DNA of 23,424 bases, taken from positions 1-23,424 of the IMG/VR virus record IMGVR_UViG_3300009161_001533. One strand, 5' to 3'. Origin of the DNA: a virus. Shown here one piece after another: positions 13,748 through 21,540 of the stretch; position 1 is the stretch's first letter; each line of letters begins with the position of its first letter. The position numbers and the translations under genes were made by a program. The notes under the pieces were generated by a model. The model saw only the letters and a list, made by a program, of their open reading frames with translations, was not told where the DNA came from and did not search any database.

Positions 13748-15556
13748 TTATGCGCCGAGATGAGTCAGACTGTAATAAATTTTTCCAGCACCTCGAGTGC
13801 TACTGCTGGAGTATTGCACTGTGATAACAGAACCAACATCAATCACACTGAGTGTGACATCTGGATCTGAATTTTGCACATAGTCATCAGTGTAGCTTAA
13901 TCCATCACCTGCTGAGTCATCAGCATCATTGACCACAATCAATGTGCCAGTGCGTACAGATGTTTCTCGAACTATGGTGTAGTTCATTGAAAACGCTGGC
14001 AACAACACTGTGCTCTTGGTAAACAGTGTGGTATTGCTTGCGCCAGCAGTGAGTGCGGCTTGCACTCCAGTTTCAATTATGTAACTGCCCAGTTGTGTTC
14101 TTGCCGCTGAGTCCACACCAATACTGGCAGGCACAGTGGCTGTGGAAATGTTGTATAGATAGATTCTTGGATAGGTAGAACTCTGTGCTGTGCTGCGTTG
14201 AAACATGTCTCCAACACTGATGTTGTTGTCAGCATCAATTGAAATGATTGGGCTGGCAGGAATAGTAACACCTTGAAAGTGATTGCCCACATCATAGAAC
14301 ACATTGTAACCAGTGGCATTCAAGCTCACACCATTGATCACCACACCTTCAACATAGATGTTGTCAAATTTGTTGTGCATGAGTCTAAAACCAGTGGGCC
14401 CACCGTTTACAGGTGCAGCACCGCCTAGATACACTCCTTGATACAGTGTGTCAAAACTGCTGTTGCCGATTGTGATGCCTTGCAGTTGCACATCTGTAGC
14501 GGTGCCATAGCTGAACCCACTGAACACACAATTGGTCCAGGAGATTTGCTTGGTCACCAAACTCACTGTGCTGGCCCAACGAATGGCAGCAATGTCATCC
14601 ACCGAAGTGTTTAGGTCTGCAGTGGTCAATGGGCCCACAATATTAACACAATCAAAATAGCATTCTTTTGCAGATTCTATCAGCACCGCATCATGCAGTT
14701 GATCAGTGTATACTGCCATGTCTGACACTTCGATGTTCTGCGGCGCAGTGGCTCCGTTGGTGCCAATGTTTGCTCCAGTCTGTTGCAGGCTGTCCGCAGT
14801 TCGTAATACATATTCAGGCAAACCATTGGCAGCATTGGTAAGTGTGTCTCCCCAATAATAATACAAATTGGCAGGAGAAACTTTTGAAGTGATCAATATG
14901 CCAGTTGCTGGTATGTCAAAGTTGGATCTATAATATCCAACTGTGCCGCCATACAATGCTTGACTGGCAGCACTGTAGTATACCAACACTCCGGCTGCAT
15001 AACTGGTATTTGGTGCCCAGTCCTGCACTGAAAAATTAATAATTGAACTGTTGGCACCTTCTCCGTAGAGCTTTGCATAAGGAGGAACAAGTATAGTGTC
15101 AGTGACTAGATACGTGCCTGCAGGGAAAAACAAACTGCGTCGAATGGCTGTGTTGTTTTGCACACAATACAGTTGTTCCAGCGCACGATTGATGGCCGCA
15201 GTGTCGTCAGTCAGTCCATCGCCTGTGGCCCCAAAATCTGTGACCACTGCGTAACTGTCCAGTCTGCTTTGTAGACTCTGAGTGATTGGTGCGCTGGGTG
15301 TTGTGCCAGTTTGCACAGCATACCCGGCTGCTTCACCTTTGTATGTGTATTGTGTAGCAAAACTCAATATGTCCGAAAATTCTGTAAGAACTTCGGTATT
15401 GCCCACAATAGGCGCACCTTCTTCCAGTGTGCCGTTGCCAATGAACAATCTGCGTTCATCTACGGCCCAGCCCAGTTCGGCACCAGCCAAGGGCTGTGGG
15501 AGGTCTTCTATTAGGCCCTTGCGGGAGGTGATTCTTGATACTTGTACGATTGCCAC
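13748..15556 (-). CDS. Tail fibre/spike protein with pectate-lyase-like beta-helix
   Basis: The start is a GTG at 15556, eight bases after AAGGA. In this 602-aa protein, residues about 1-60 (RRLFIGNGTLEEGAPIVGN) resemble the N-terminal virion-attachment module seen in many phage fibres. Residues 104-122 (VVTDFGATGDGLTDDTAAIN) are the classic start of a pectate-lyase-3 superfamily right-handed beta-helix. The helix probably runs through about 480 with the usual Asn/Ile/Val ladder (IEVSDMAVYTDQLHDAVLIE), and a beta-rich C-terminal domain follows. Such proteins bind host surface polysaccharide and often cut it; depolymerase activity is inferred, not shown. A GCTAAATA late-promoter-like box lies 24 bases upstream. 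Confidence 0.9.
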   Translation of the reverse strand: MAIVQVSRITSRKGLIEDLPQPLAGAELGWAVDERRLFIGNGTLEEGAPIVGNTEVLTEFSDILSFATQYTYKGEAAGYAVQTGTTPSAPITQSLQSRLDSYAVVTDFGATGDGLTDDTAAINRALEQLYCVQNNTAIRRSLFFPAGTYLVTDTILVPPYAKLYGEGANSSIINFSVQDWAPNTSYAAGVLVYYSAASQALYGGTVGYYRSNFDIPATGILITSKVSPANLYYYWGDTLTNAANGLPEYVLRTADSLQQTGANIGTNGATAPQNIEVSDMAVYTDQLHDAVLIESAKECYFDCVNIVGPLTTADLNTSVDDIAAIRWASTVSLVTKQISWTNCVFSGFSYGTATDVQLQGITIGNSSFDTLYQGVYLGGAAPVNGGPTGFRLMHNKFDNIYVEGVVINGVSLNATGYNVFYDVGNHFQGVTIPASPIISIDADNNISVGDMFQRSTAQSSTYPRIYLYNISTATVPASIGVDSAARTQLGSYIIETGVQAALTAGASNTTLFTKSTVLLPAFSMNYTIVRETSVRTGTLIVVNDADDSAGDGLSYTDDYVQNSDPDVTLSVIDVGSVITVQYSSSSTRGAGKIYYSLTHLGA

Positions 15557-15575
15557 AGTGTGATTCCTTGAGGTA

Positions 15576-16298
15576 TCACATATTTAGCAAGTAATACTGT
15601 TCAACCTTTTTCCACCACAAGTCACGATAGTGTTCAAATTCCCGGCCTTCCAACACAAATTCCTGGTATTCAGGCGGCTTGATCATGTTCATTTGTTCAT
15701 CGAGCTCAGGTTTTACACACATCAAAATCACGCCTTTTTTGATCTGAGTGCCGTGTAATTCATTGTGCGCTTCTGCATAGGCACATAACTGCATGAAATA
15801 GTCGTCAATCCATTCGCGCTTTTTGGGCTTGTTGGTTTGTTTGTAGTCCAAGATGGCTTCTTGGTTTAGGTGTATGCCTGCGCCATCTGTAGTGCCTGCG
15901 TATACTCGGGGGAAATACAGTGGAACTTCAATGCCCCAAAACTCCGTCACATTCTTTAGTCCATGCTCCACAACCTTGTGTGCCATGGCATGACTTGCCC
16001 AGGAGAATGGATTAGAACCACGTTCCTTGATTGCGCCTTCTTTCACATACTGTTCAAGGTAGGTGTGCATTCTTGTGCCACGATTGGCTGCTTCTGTTGT
16101 GATGGCTTGAGCTTGATCATGCCCTACCCTGTTGCGCCAGTTTTGCAGTGCTGCTTTTTTTTCTTCGCTTTTGGTAGCTTCTAAAATTGTAGTAACACTG
16201 GGCAACTTGTTGCCGTCGGGAGTGGCATACAGTCTGCGTCCGTTGACGTTTTCTCTAGGAACTGGTTGGTAATTAAATTTTTCTACAAATTTTGCCAT
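15576..16298 (-). CDS. PD-(D/E)XK superfamily nuclease (RecB/Cas4-like exonuclease fold)
   Basis: The 240-aa protein shows the family core: LPSVTTILEA (32-41), ANRGTRMHTYLEQY with His78, TTDGAG with Asp138, AILDYKQ with Asp151 and Lys153, and DYFMQLCAYAEA with Gln170. This H-D-DxK-Q order matches RecB-type nucleases found in many phages, usually placed in recombination or host-DNA degradation. No helicase part is present. The start at 16298 gives a 26-base overlap with the upstream gene, longer than other overlaps here, but no later Met precedes the conserved core (the first is at residue 77). It is the last gene of the iscU operon. Confidence 0.88.
   Translation of the reverse strand: MAKFVEKFNYQPVPRENVNGRRLYATPDGNKLPSVTTILEATKSEEKKAALQNWRNRVGHDQAQAITTEAANRGTRMHTYLEQYVKEGAIKERGSNPFSWASHAMAHKVVEHGLKNVTEFWGIEVPLYFPRVYAGTTDGAGIHLNQEAILDYKQTNKPKKREWIDDYFMQLCAYAEAHNELHGTQIKKGVILMCVKPELDEQMNMIKPPEYQEFVLEGREFEHYRDLWWKKVEQYYLLNM
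15581..15588 (-). promoter_or_regulatory. Late-promoter-like box GCTAAATA before the tail fibre gene
   Basis: Minus-strand GCTAAATA matches six of eight bases of the T4 late promoter TATAAATA and lies 24 bases before the GTG at 15556. The same octamer lies at the same distance before the gene starting at 21091. It overlaps the last codons of the 15576-16298 gene, so chance from codons is possible. Confidence 0.45.
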
Positions 16299-17310
16299 AT
16301 ATTGATTGGTTGTGTTTAGCTATGTCGTTGAGTTGGTCGATTTTAGTTTGCTTGTCAGGACTGTGATACAGATCTTTAAGACTTTGCATCATAGCAGTCA
16401 TTCTGCTGTGCGGCGTGGTTTCAAGATCATAACTCTCATCAATCACACTGTGGTATGTGGTAAATCCAATGTCTTGCAATCTTTTCAAACTGCCGGGCCC
16501 AGACATTACCACAAACGGTTTGGCACTGATCAAACACTTGGCTGTTTTTTCTGTGAGAAAAGAATTGGAAAATATATCAGTTTCAGACACGCACTCAATT
16601 TGATACTTGGGCCACAATGCATGATATGCTTTGCAAGCTTCTATCCACGGAAGGAATCCTTCTGCAAGTCCAATATTGACCAACGTGTTATCAACATCAA
16701 ATTTTTTGCTGGCAAGCCAATTGAGTTGATCTTGATACTCCTGGTATATCACATCTATTGTGGGATCAATCATGGAGTAAAAATTTTTACCAGATCCGTT
16801 TATGTCATTGACATTTCTGAATGTTAAAAAATTGTCCCTAGGAAATGTTTTGTCAATTTGATATGCCAGTTTGAGTCTGCTGGGTGTGAATCTACTGATC
16901 AAGCATCCTACAAATTTTGCATCGTTGTCGATTTCTGGAATGTTACCAAACTCTACGTATCGGTCTTGACGTGTAAACGCAGGATGCCACCCTAGCTTTT
17001 TGTGATTGAAATTTGAGTCCCAATCAAGATCATATGACGCAAACGTCACAAGTTCTCTGTCTAACACTCCTTGTTGGCAGAGTTGTTCAAAAAAACTCAC
17101 TATGCCTCGACGTATTAGATTTTCTCCATCGCTGGCAACTATCACAATTGGCTGGCCTTGGTAGCCTGCACAAAAGAAATCAACCAAAAAGTCTTCGTGG
17201 TATTGGTTGAATGCAAAGCCCAGAAAGTGACTTTGAATGTATATGGTGTTGTCATATACACTTATTAGTTTTTCAAAACTTGGTAGGTATACTGCTGTAT
17301 TGTCCGACAT
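16273..17310 (-). CDS. Glycosyltransferase-like protein, 345 aa
   Basis: The C-terminal third has a layout seen in GT-B type transferases of phages and marine bacteria: an acceptor-side Glu/Asp segment (SETDIFSNSFLTEKTAKCLI), then AKPFVVMSGPGSLKRLQDIG, a pattern like the sugar-nucleotide-binding region of GT10/exostosin-like enzymes, then DESYDLETTPHSRM. The N-terminal half is aromatic-rich (SFEKLISVYDNTIYIQSHFL) with IVIVASDGEN as a probable Rossmann strand. The gene is AT-rich. It lies three bases after iscA and upstream of the tail fibre gene. A role in glycan decoration of virion or host surface is inference; the enzyme class itself is moderately supported. Confidence 0.5.
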   Translation of the reverse strand: MSDNTAVYLPSFEKLISVYDNTIYIQSHFLGFAFNQYHEDFLVDFFCAGYQGQPIVIVASDGENLIRRGIVSFFEQLCQQGVLDRELVTFASYDLDWDSNFNHKKLGWHPAFTRQDRYVEFGNIPEIDNDAKFVGCLISRFTPSRLKLAYQIDKTFPRDNFLTFRNVNDINGSGKNFYSMIDPTIDVIYQEYQDQLNWLASKKFDVDNTLVNIGLAEGFLPWIEACKAYHALWPKYQIECVSETDIFSNSFLTEKTAKCLISAKPFVVMSGPGSLKRLQDIGFTTYHSVIDESYDLETTPHSRMTAMMQSLKDLYHSPDKQTKIDQLNDIAKHNQSIYGKICRKI

Positions 17311-17313
17311 TGA

Positions 17314-17637
17314 TTAGACCCTAAAACTTTCTCCGCAACCACAGCGGTCACGTTCATTGGGGTTGGTAAATTCAAAGCCTTCGTTAAGGCCTTGACGCAC
17401 ATAGTCTACTTGTGTGCCTGACAAATACACATCGTGTTTTTTATCAACCAGCACACAAAAATCATTCTGAGCATAATTTATGGTGCCAGCATCAGGCACA
17501 TATTCTTTTACATATTCTAACACATAAGCGAGCCCAGAGCAACCAGTGGTTTTTACTCCAAGACGTATGCCAGCATAGCCTTTGAGTTCAACTAGTTTTT
17601 GTATTTTGGTTCGTGCTCGATCAGTTAATGATATCAT
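17314..17637 (-). CDS. iscA: A-type Fe-S carrier (IscA/HesB family)
   Basis: The 107-aa protein has the three conserved cysteines of A-type carriers: Cys33 in KTTGCSGLAYVLEY and Cys99/Cys101 in CGCGESF. The typical start (ISLTDRARTKIQKLVE) and NPNERDRCGCGESF end are also present, and the length equals cellular IscA/SufA. Such proteins take Fe-S clusters from the scaffold and pass them to apo-enzymes, including radical SAM proteins. It lies three bases after the radical SAM gene and one gene after iscU, so scaffold, client and carrier are in one operon. The AT-rich coding suggests an origin different from the virion genes. Confidence 0.92.
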   Translation of the reverse strand: MISLTDRARTKIQKLVELKGYAGIRLGVKTTGCSGLAYVLEYVKEYVPDAGTINYAQNDFCVLVDKKHDVYLSGTQVDYVRQGLNEGFEFTNPNERDRCGCGESFRV

Positions 17638-17640
17638 ATT

Positions 17641-19404
17641 TTAAAATTCTACATCCAGAGTTTCTTTAAATTCTTTAAACGCACATTTGCTGTCTGGAGA
17701 ATCTAATGTTTTTTTTAAGTCTTTTGGCAAAGATTTTGTAACAATTTTTTCATAAATTTTGGGTTGGTAAAAAAGACGATATGCAAACGCTTCAACTGCT
17801 GATTGTGCAGATCTGTCATCGTTGGGGCCATAAAAATAAAAATTGTTGTCTTGTGTCCAGTTTTTAAAAAGTTGTGTTTGTAATTTCTTATAGTAGGTGC
17901 TTGACATCAAGTCATTGATCATGGGTGTGATATCAATACTCTGTTTTAAATAAACCAAACAGAACAATTTTATTTCTGCACACACTGTGTATATGGTGCT
18001 CAACATTACCATTTCAACCAAGTCTTTGGGAGAAAAACTATAACAGTGTCTTGGAATCACAATGGAATCAATTTGTCTGCCAAAGTCTACCACATTACTT
18101 CTAACATACTCAAACTGAAACTTATCTTGATATTCAGGATCAAGCATTGCAGGACTAGCTGGCAATGGATAGTTTATGCTGATCTCAGGTATCATATTTT
18201 TTTCAGTGACTTCTATCAAAGTTTGATGCCAAGATTCTACATTTTGTCCCGGCAGTCCAACAATTAATTGTGCTCGAATAACAATCTCCGGATGACGCCG
18301 TGTTAGTTTGTTAGCTATGACCTTGTGCGCTTCCCATCCCACATCAGGACGATTGATATTTTCTAAAATTTTTTTGTTGGTGTCTTGTATTGCAAAAATC
18401 ACAAATTTTTTCACCAACTGAGTAGAAATCATTATACGCCAGAGTTGGTAGACCACGTCCTTTTTTAATTTGGCAAAATTGCCCACAATACGAAACCCAG
18501 CATTATACTGTGTGTTTTTTTTGCCAAAATATTCCATGATATCAACATCTTCCTCATATTGGCCAAAGTTAGCATCTGCCAAAATAACATGTTTGATGTT
18601 TAACTCATGAAACAAATCAATTTCTTCTTGATAGGTATTTTTTCTTCTTGACACTTTGTTATCAAATCCGCTGTTCCAATCACAAAACGTGCAGGCATAA
18701 GGACATCCACGAGTAAGAATATATGGTAACCACACTGCATCATTGTTTTGTTGCAAATCTTTTACCATTTCTGAAAACAGTTCTTTGCAGTGCAAATAAG
18801 GACTGGTGTTCAGCATTTTGACAAACTGATAGTCTGCAACTACTCTTTCTTTGGTGAGCGGGTGTTTCCATGCACAATTAGTTGCAGTGGTCTTAGCCAG
18901 TGGTTTTTGTAAAATTAAATGATCCAAAATGTTTGCAAATGCTTGTTCACCTGGGCCATACACCGCATAGTCAACAAAAGGATATTCTACAAAAAAATTT
19001 TTGTTGTAATAAACATCAATGTTTGGACCGCCAACAATAATTTTTATCTGATCTCCCAGTTCCTTTTTAACTGCACTGAGTTGATTCATTAACAATCCAT
19101 GATTCCAGATAAAATGTCCAGTGCATGCAATGTCGACCCGGTTTGCTTTTATATAATCTATCAGTTCAGTCTGATCGACCACCTGTTGTATTGGCTTGCA
19201 CCAGGTGACATAGCGCGAGAGAGTTGGATACAAAATATCTATATAGGTTTTTAAAGATAAAATTGTGGTATACAACCAGGCTTTTTGTTTTGCCCCAGCA
19301 TTGTAAAACAATATTCTTACACTATTACCGGATATATTATCATCTACTTGTTCATCGCGCTTTAAACTAATACTGATAGGGTATGGACCATTTTCATGCA
19401 GCAT
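17641..19404 (-). CDS. B12-binding-type radical SAM protein, 587 aa
   Basis: The radical SAM core starts at TRGCPYACTFCDW, with the CxxxCxxC cysteines at 234, 238 and 241 that hold the [4Fe-4S] cluster. DANFGQYEEDVDIM and the GFRIVGNFAKL and LIVGLPGQ segments fit the following barrel strands. Residues about 30-165 resemble a cobalamin-binding Rossmann domain (VDIACTGHFIWNHG, IKIIVGGPNIDVYY, YAVYGPGEQAFANIL), but the DxHxxG motif is missing, as in many class B members. C-terminal 180 residues are helical and unassigned. Class B enzymes often methylate or rearrange unactivated carbons; the substrate here is unknown. The gene is strongly AT-rich. Its ATG lies inside the iscU end (11-base overlap), implying coupled synthesis of enzyme and Fe-S scaffold. 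Confidence 0.88.
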   Translation of the reverse strand: MLHENGPYPISISLKRDEQVDDNISGNSVRILFYNAGAKQKAWLYTTILSLKTYIDILYPTLSRYVTWCKPIQQVVDQTELIDYIKANRVDIACTGHFIWNHGLLMNQLSAVKKELGDQIKIIVGGPNIDVYYNKNFFVEYPFVDYAVYGPGEQAFANILDHLILQKPLAKTTATNCAWKHPLTKERVVADYQFVKMLNTSPYLHCKELFSEMVKDLQQNNDAVWLPYILTRGCPYACTFCDWNSGFDNKVSRRKNTYQEEIDLFHELNIKHVILADANFGQYEEDVDIMEYFGKKNTQYNAGFRIVGNFAKLKKDVVYQLWRIMISTQLVKKFVIFAIQDTNKKILENINRPDVGWEAHKVIANKLTRRHPEIVIRAQLIVGLPGQNVESWHQTLIEVTEKNMIPEISINYPLPASPAMLDPEYQDKFQFEYVRSNVVDFGRQIDSIVIPRHCYSFSPKDLVEMVMLSTIYTVCAEIKLFCLVYLKQSIDITPMINDLMSSTYYKKLQTQLFKNWTQDNNFYFYGPNDDRSAQSAVEAFAYRLFYQPKIYEKIVTKSLPKDLKKTLDSPDSKCAFKEFKETLDVEF

Positions 19405-19771
19405 GCTTTTTACGATAGTCCTCTACGGCTGCTCGTATAGCATCTTCAGCAAGAATAGAACAATGAATCTTGACTGGTGGCAATGCGAGTTCCTGAGCAA
19501 TCTCTGAATTTTTAAGAGCTGCTGCTTGGTCAAGCGTTCGTCCTTTAACCCACTCGGTAACAAGAGAGGATGAGGCAATGGCACTTCCGCATCCGTATGT
19601 TTTGAACCTGGCATCTGTTATAATTCCGTTTTCAACTTTGATTTGCAATTTCATCACGTCACCACAGGCAGGTGCTCCCACCATGCCTGTGCCAACAGTG
19701 TCATCAATTTCAAACTTGCCCACGTTGCGTGGATTTTCGTAGTGATCAATTACTTTTTCTGAATAGGCCAT
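19394..19771 (-). CDS. iscU: Fe-S cluster assembly scaffold IscU
   Basis: The 125-aa protein is a full-length, near-canonical proteobacterial-type IscU. Cluster ligands and partners are present: Cys36 and Asp38 (GAPACGDVM), Cys61 (TYGCGSAIASSS), His103 and Cys104 (KIHCSILAEDA). The LPPVK motif (97-101) recognised by the chaperone HscA is intact, and the N-terminus MAYSEKVIDHYENPRNVG is typical. No IscS desulfurase, HscA or HscB gene lies nearby, so it would need host partners. It is the first gene after the perfect promoter at 19789-19817, with AAGGA before the ATG and a predicted 10-nt leader. Its GC content is close to the structural genes, unlike the AT-rich genes that follow. Confidence 0.96.
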   Translation of the reverse strand: MAYSEKVIDHYENPRNVGKFEIDDTVGTGMVGAPACGDVMKLQIKVENGIITDARFKTYGCGSAIASSSLVTEWVKGRTLDQAAALKNSEIAQELALPPVKIHCSILAEDAIRAAVEDYRKKHAA

Positions 19772-19788
19772 GTGATATTCCTTCGCTG

Positions 19789-19817
19789 ATTATAGCGTAT
19801 TTACTTATTGATGTCAA
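19789..19817 (-). promoter_or_regulatory. Perfect sigma70 promoter of the iscU operon (TTGACA-17-TATAAT)
   Basis: Minus-strand TTGACA (19812-19817) and TATAAT (19789-19794) are 17 bp apart. The predicted start lies near 19782, ten bases before the iscU ATG at 19771. The spacer contains AGTAAATA (19798-19805), a six-of-eight match to the late box, so the site might also serve late transcription. No operator is evident. Confidence 0.85.
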
Positions 19818-19826
19818 CCGGAACGG

Positions 19827-20180
19827 TTATACGCCGCGTTCTTTGCCGGCAGCTTGTTTGGCCGAGGCGGCCACAATGTCTTGCGCCTTGTTTACAGGCA
19901 TTTTGGTTGCACCAGTGTCAGATCCTTTGTACATGATCACACCTGGGTTGTTTGGGTCAATAGGTTCTAGCACTGAGTCCAAGGGAGGCTGGCTCACTAC
20001 ACTTACGATGTTTCTATCATTGATTGGAAATCCCAAACTTCGTGCGGTGCTAATGAATGCATCTGTGCTGATTTGCTTTTGTGCATTTTGGTCATCGGCG
20101 CGGCCAGAAAGAAAATTCACTAGACCCATAAGTTTGTTTGGATCTAGTGAACTGGTGTTTTCGACTTCGTCGATTCTCAT
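19827..20180 (-). CDS. Conserved-type phage structural/hypothetical protein, 117 aa
   Basis: The ATG at 20180 overlaps the upstream TAA (TAATG). The protein contains MGLVNFLSGRADDQNAQKQI, then an NDRNIVSVVSQPPLDSVLEP segment and a flexible Ala/Lys-rich C-terminus. The SQPPLxxxxEP motif recurs, as I recall, in uncharacterised T4-like cyanophage proteins. It is the last gene of the 21803-19827 chain, which argues for a virion assembly role, but no catalytic motif or membrane segment is present. Confidence 0.7.
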   Translation of the reverse strand: MRIDEVENTSSLDPNKLMGLVNFLSGRADDQNAQKQISTDAFISTARSLGFPINDRNIVSVVSQPPLDSVLEPIDPNNPGVIMYKGSDTGATKMPVNKAQDIVAASAKQAAGKERGV

Positions 20181-21091
20181 TATCTACGTGCTCGTCCCAG
20201 TGCAGCTTTAGGAGGAGGAGCACCTGTTTCAAGATCGGCTCCAACATCAGCACCCACATCAGCTCCAATGTCGGCACCCATCTCTGCACCCATCTCTGTG
20301 CCCGGTGCTGGAGGAGGAGTTGCACCAGGCACACCACTGGCAGCCATGCTGGTGTCAAGTGGAGCAGGTTGACCGGTTACCACACCCAAGGCTGTTTCTA
20401 ATTGTTGTTTAGCACCTTGGAGATTTTGCACAAGCCCTTGCAATGCACCAGTGACGTCACTGTTGAATTGTGTGGCTTGTTCAATGCCAATTTGATTGCG
20501 AATACTGTCGACCAGTGCAGGTAGCTCTTTGAATTGCATCTCTGTTGTGTCTTCCAACATTGATTGCATTTTGTCTACCATGTCTTGTGCAGCCAATACC
20601 ACTTGTGCTTGCTGAACTTCTGATTCTTTTAAGAACTGGTATGCTCTACGCAAACGGCTTTCAGCAGTCATTGTGGCTTGTGCATTGATCAATTGTTGTT
20701 CATCCGGAGCAAGAGTTTGTCCTTTTGCCAGTTTGTCTTTGGCTGCTTTGAGTTTGGCTGCGGCTGCTGGATCAGGCGTTGCTGGCGCAGCGCCGGCTGC
20801 TGGTGCACCGGGTTTTGGTGCTGCGGCTGCTGGCGGAACCATGTCTTCACTGACTCTGGCCGTTAATGCTTGTTCCATCATCACAAGTTTGAGATAGGCA
20901 GGATTGCGTTCACTGGTGTGACGGGTTGTGCTACGCTGATGTTCAGCAATCACACCGCGCACACGTTTTAGCATGACCTGTGCTTCTCGCACTGTGAGCT
21001 TGTTCACAGGCATTTTGGTCCCGAAGTAACTTTCAAATACTTTGGCTACTTGGCGGCTCTTTTTTGGTGTGGCCAGTTCGGTTAATTTCAT
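20180..21091 (-). CDS. Helical scaffold/virion-type protein with Gly-Ala-Asp repeat tail, 303 aa
   Basis: The ATG at 21091 overlaps the upstream TGA (ATGA), with AGAGGA upstream. Residues 1-85 are basic and helical (SRQVAKVFESYFGTKMPVNK, RVRGVIAEHQRS, NPAYLKLVMMEQAL). An Ala/Pro-rich linker follows (about 86-115), then a long helical region (about 115-240), and finally a tail with repeats GAEMGADIGADVGADVGADL. The architecture resembles phage prohead core/scaffold or structural proteins of T4-like marine phages; the exact role is unknown to me. It sits in a cluster with late-type promoters. Confidence 0.75.
   Translation of the reverse strand: MKLTELATPKKSRQVAKVFESYFGTKMPVNKLTVREAQVMLKRVRGVIAEHQRSTTRHTSERNPAYLKLVMMEQALTARVSEDMVPPAAAAPKPGAPAAGAAPATPDPAAAAKLKAAKDKLAKGQTLAPDEQQLINAQATMTAESRLRRAYQFLKESEVQQAQVVLAAQDMVDKMQSMLEDTTEMQFKELPALVDSIRNQIGIEQATQFNSDVTGALQGLVQNLQGAKQQLETALGVVTGQPAPLDTSMAASGVPGATPPPAPGTEMGAEMGADIGADVGADVGADLETGAPPPKAALGRARR
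20233..20302 (-). repeat. Short in-frame tandem repeat coding Gly-Ala-Asp units
   Basis: Degenerate 12-base units of the type ATCAGCACCCAC (plus strand) repeat about six times and encode the MGAE/IGAD/VGAD tetrapeptides at the C-terminus of the 20180-21091 product. Such repeats can change length by slippage. The repeat is in frame, so it would alter only tail length. Confidence 0.6.
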
Positions 21092-21540
21092 TTGGCAAAT
21101 CCTCTTAGTTGTAGATATTTAGCCGAATTTAAACATTTTTCAAGTTCTTGATTCAGCAGGGTAAGGTTTTCAATTTTAGGCGCAAGTTTGGTGCGCACCA
21201 TTTCACGAAAGTCGGGTCTCGTACTACAATCTGCTTGCCCACGGCGGCAATAGATGTCAGCGGTCAGTGTTTGTTTTTTGTTGTCTAGTATGCGAATATT
21301 TTGTGCTAGTCGGTATTGTTGCAGGTGATCTGCCACGCACCAACTCATGGCAGTTTTTTTACTGCTGAATGCGCTCACTAGATCATCATTGTGATATACA
21401 GCAAAGCCTGAATTTTCAGGACGCAAATGATAACGCCCAAATGCCACATAGCCACCTTGTTCATCATCAATGATGAGTTCAGTGTAAACACGCTTGAGTT
21501 CACGCTCGGCAAAGCGTTCTAATTTTTGATCACGAGTCAT
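21088..21540 (-). CDS. Phage hypothetical protein, 150 aa
   Basis: I chose the ATG at 21540 (MTRDQKLERFAERELKRVYT) for the ATGA overlap with the upstream gene; the longer frame to 21570 runs into that gene. The N-terminal part is charged and helical. The middle has a beta-like segment with aromatic residues (GGYVAFGRYHLRPENSGFAV, YHNDDLVSAFSSKKTAMSWC). The C-terminal part is helical (LAPKIENLTLLNQELEKCLN). No domain recognised. It is coupled on both sides within the late-type operon. Confidence 0.75.
   Translation of the reverse strand: MTRDQKLERFAERELKRVYTELIIDDEQGGYVAFGRYHLRPENSGFAVYHNDDLVSAFSSKKTAMSWCVADHLQQYRLAQNIRILDNKKQTLTADIYCRRGQADCSTRPDFREMVRTKLAPKIENLTLLNQELEKCLNSAKYLQLRGFAK
21116..21123 (-). 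promoter_or_regulatory. Late-promoter-like box GCTAAATA before the 20180-21091 gene
   Basis: Minus-strand GCTAAATA lies 24 bases before the ATG at 21091, exactly the spacing seen for the box before the tail fibre gene at 15556. It lies inside the preceding gene (codons for Ala-Lys-Tyr), so it may be coincidence. Match to TATAAATA is six of eight. Confidence 0.4.

Noticed and set aside
20673-20897. Ala-rich plus-strand frame
   Set aside because: Its Ala/Gly richness comes from the complement of the Ala/Pro linker in the 20180-21091 protein.
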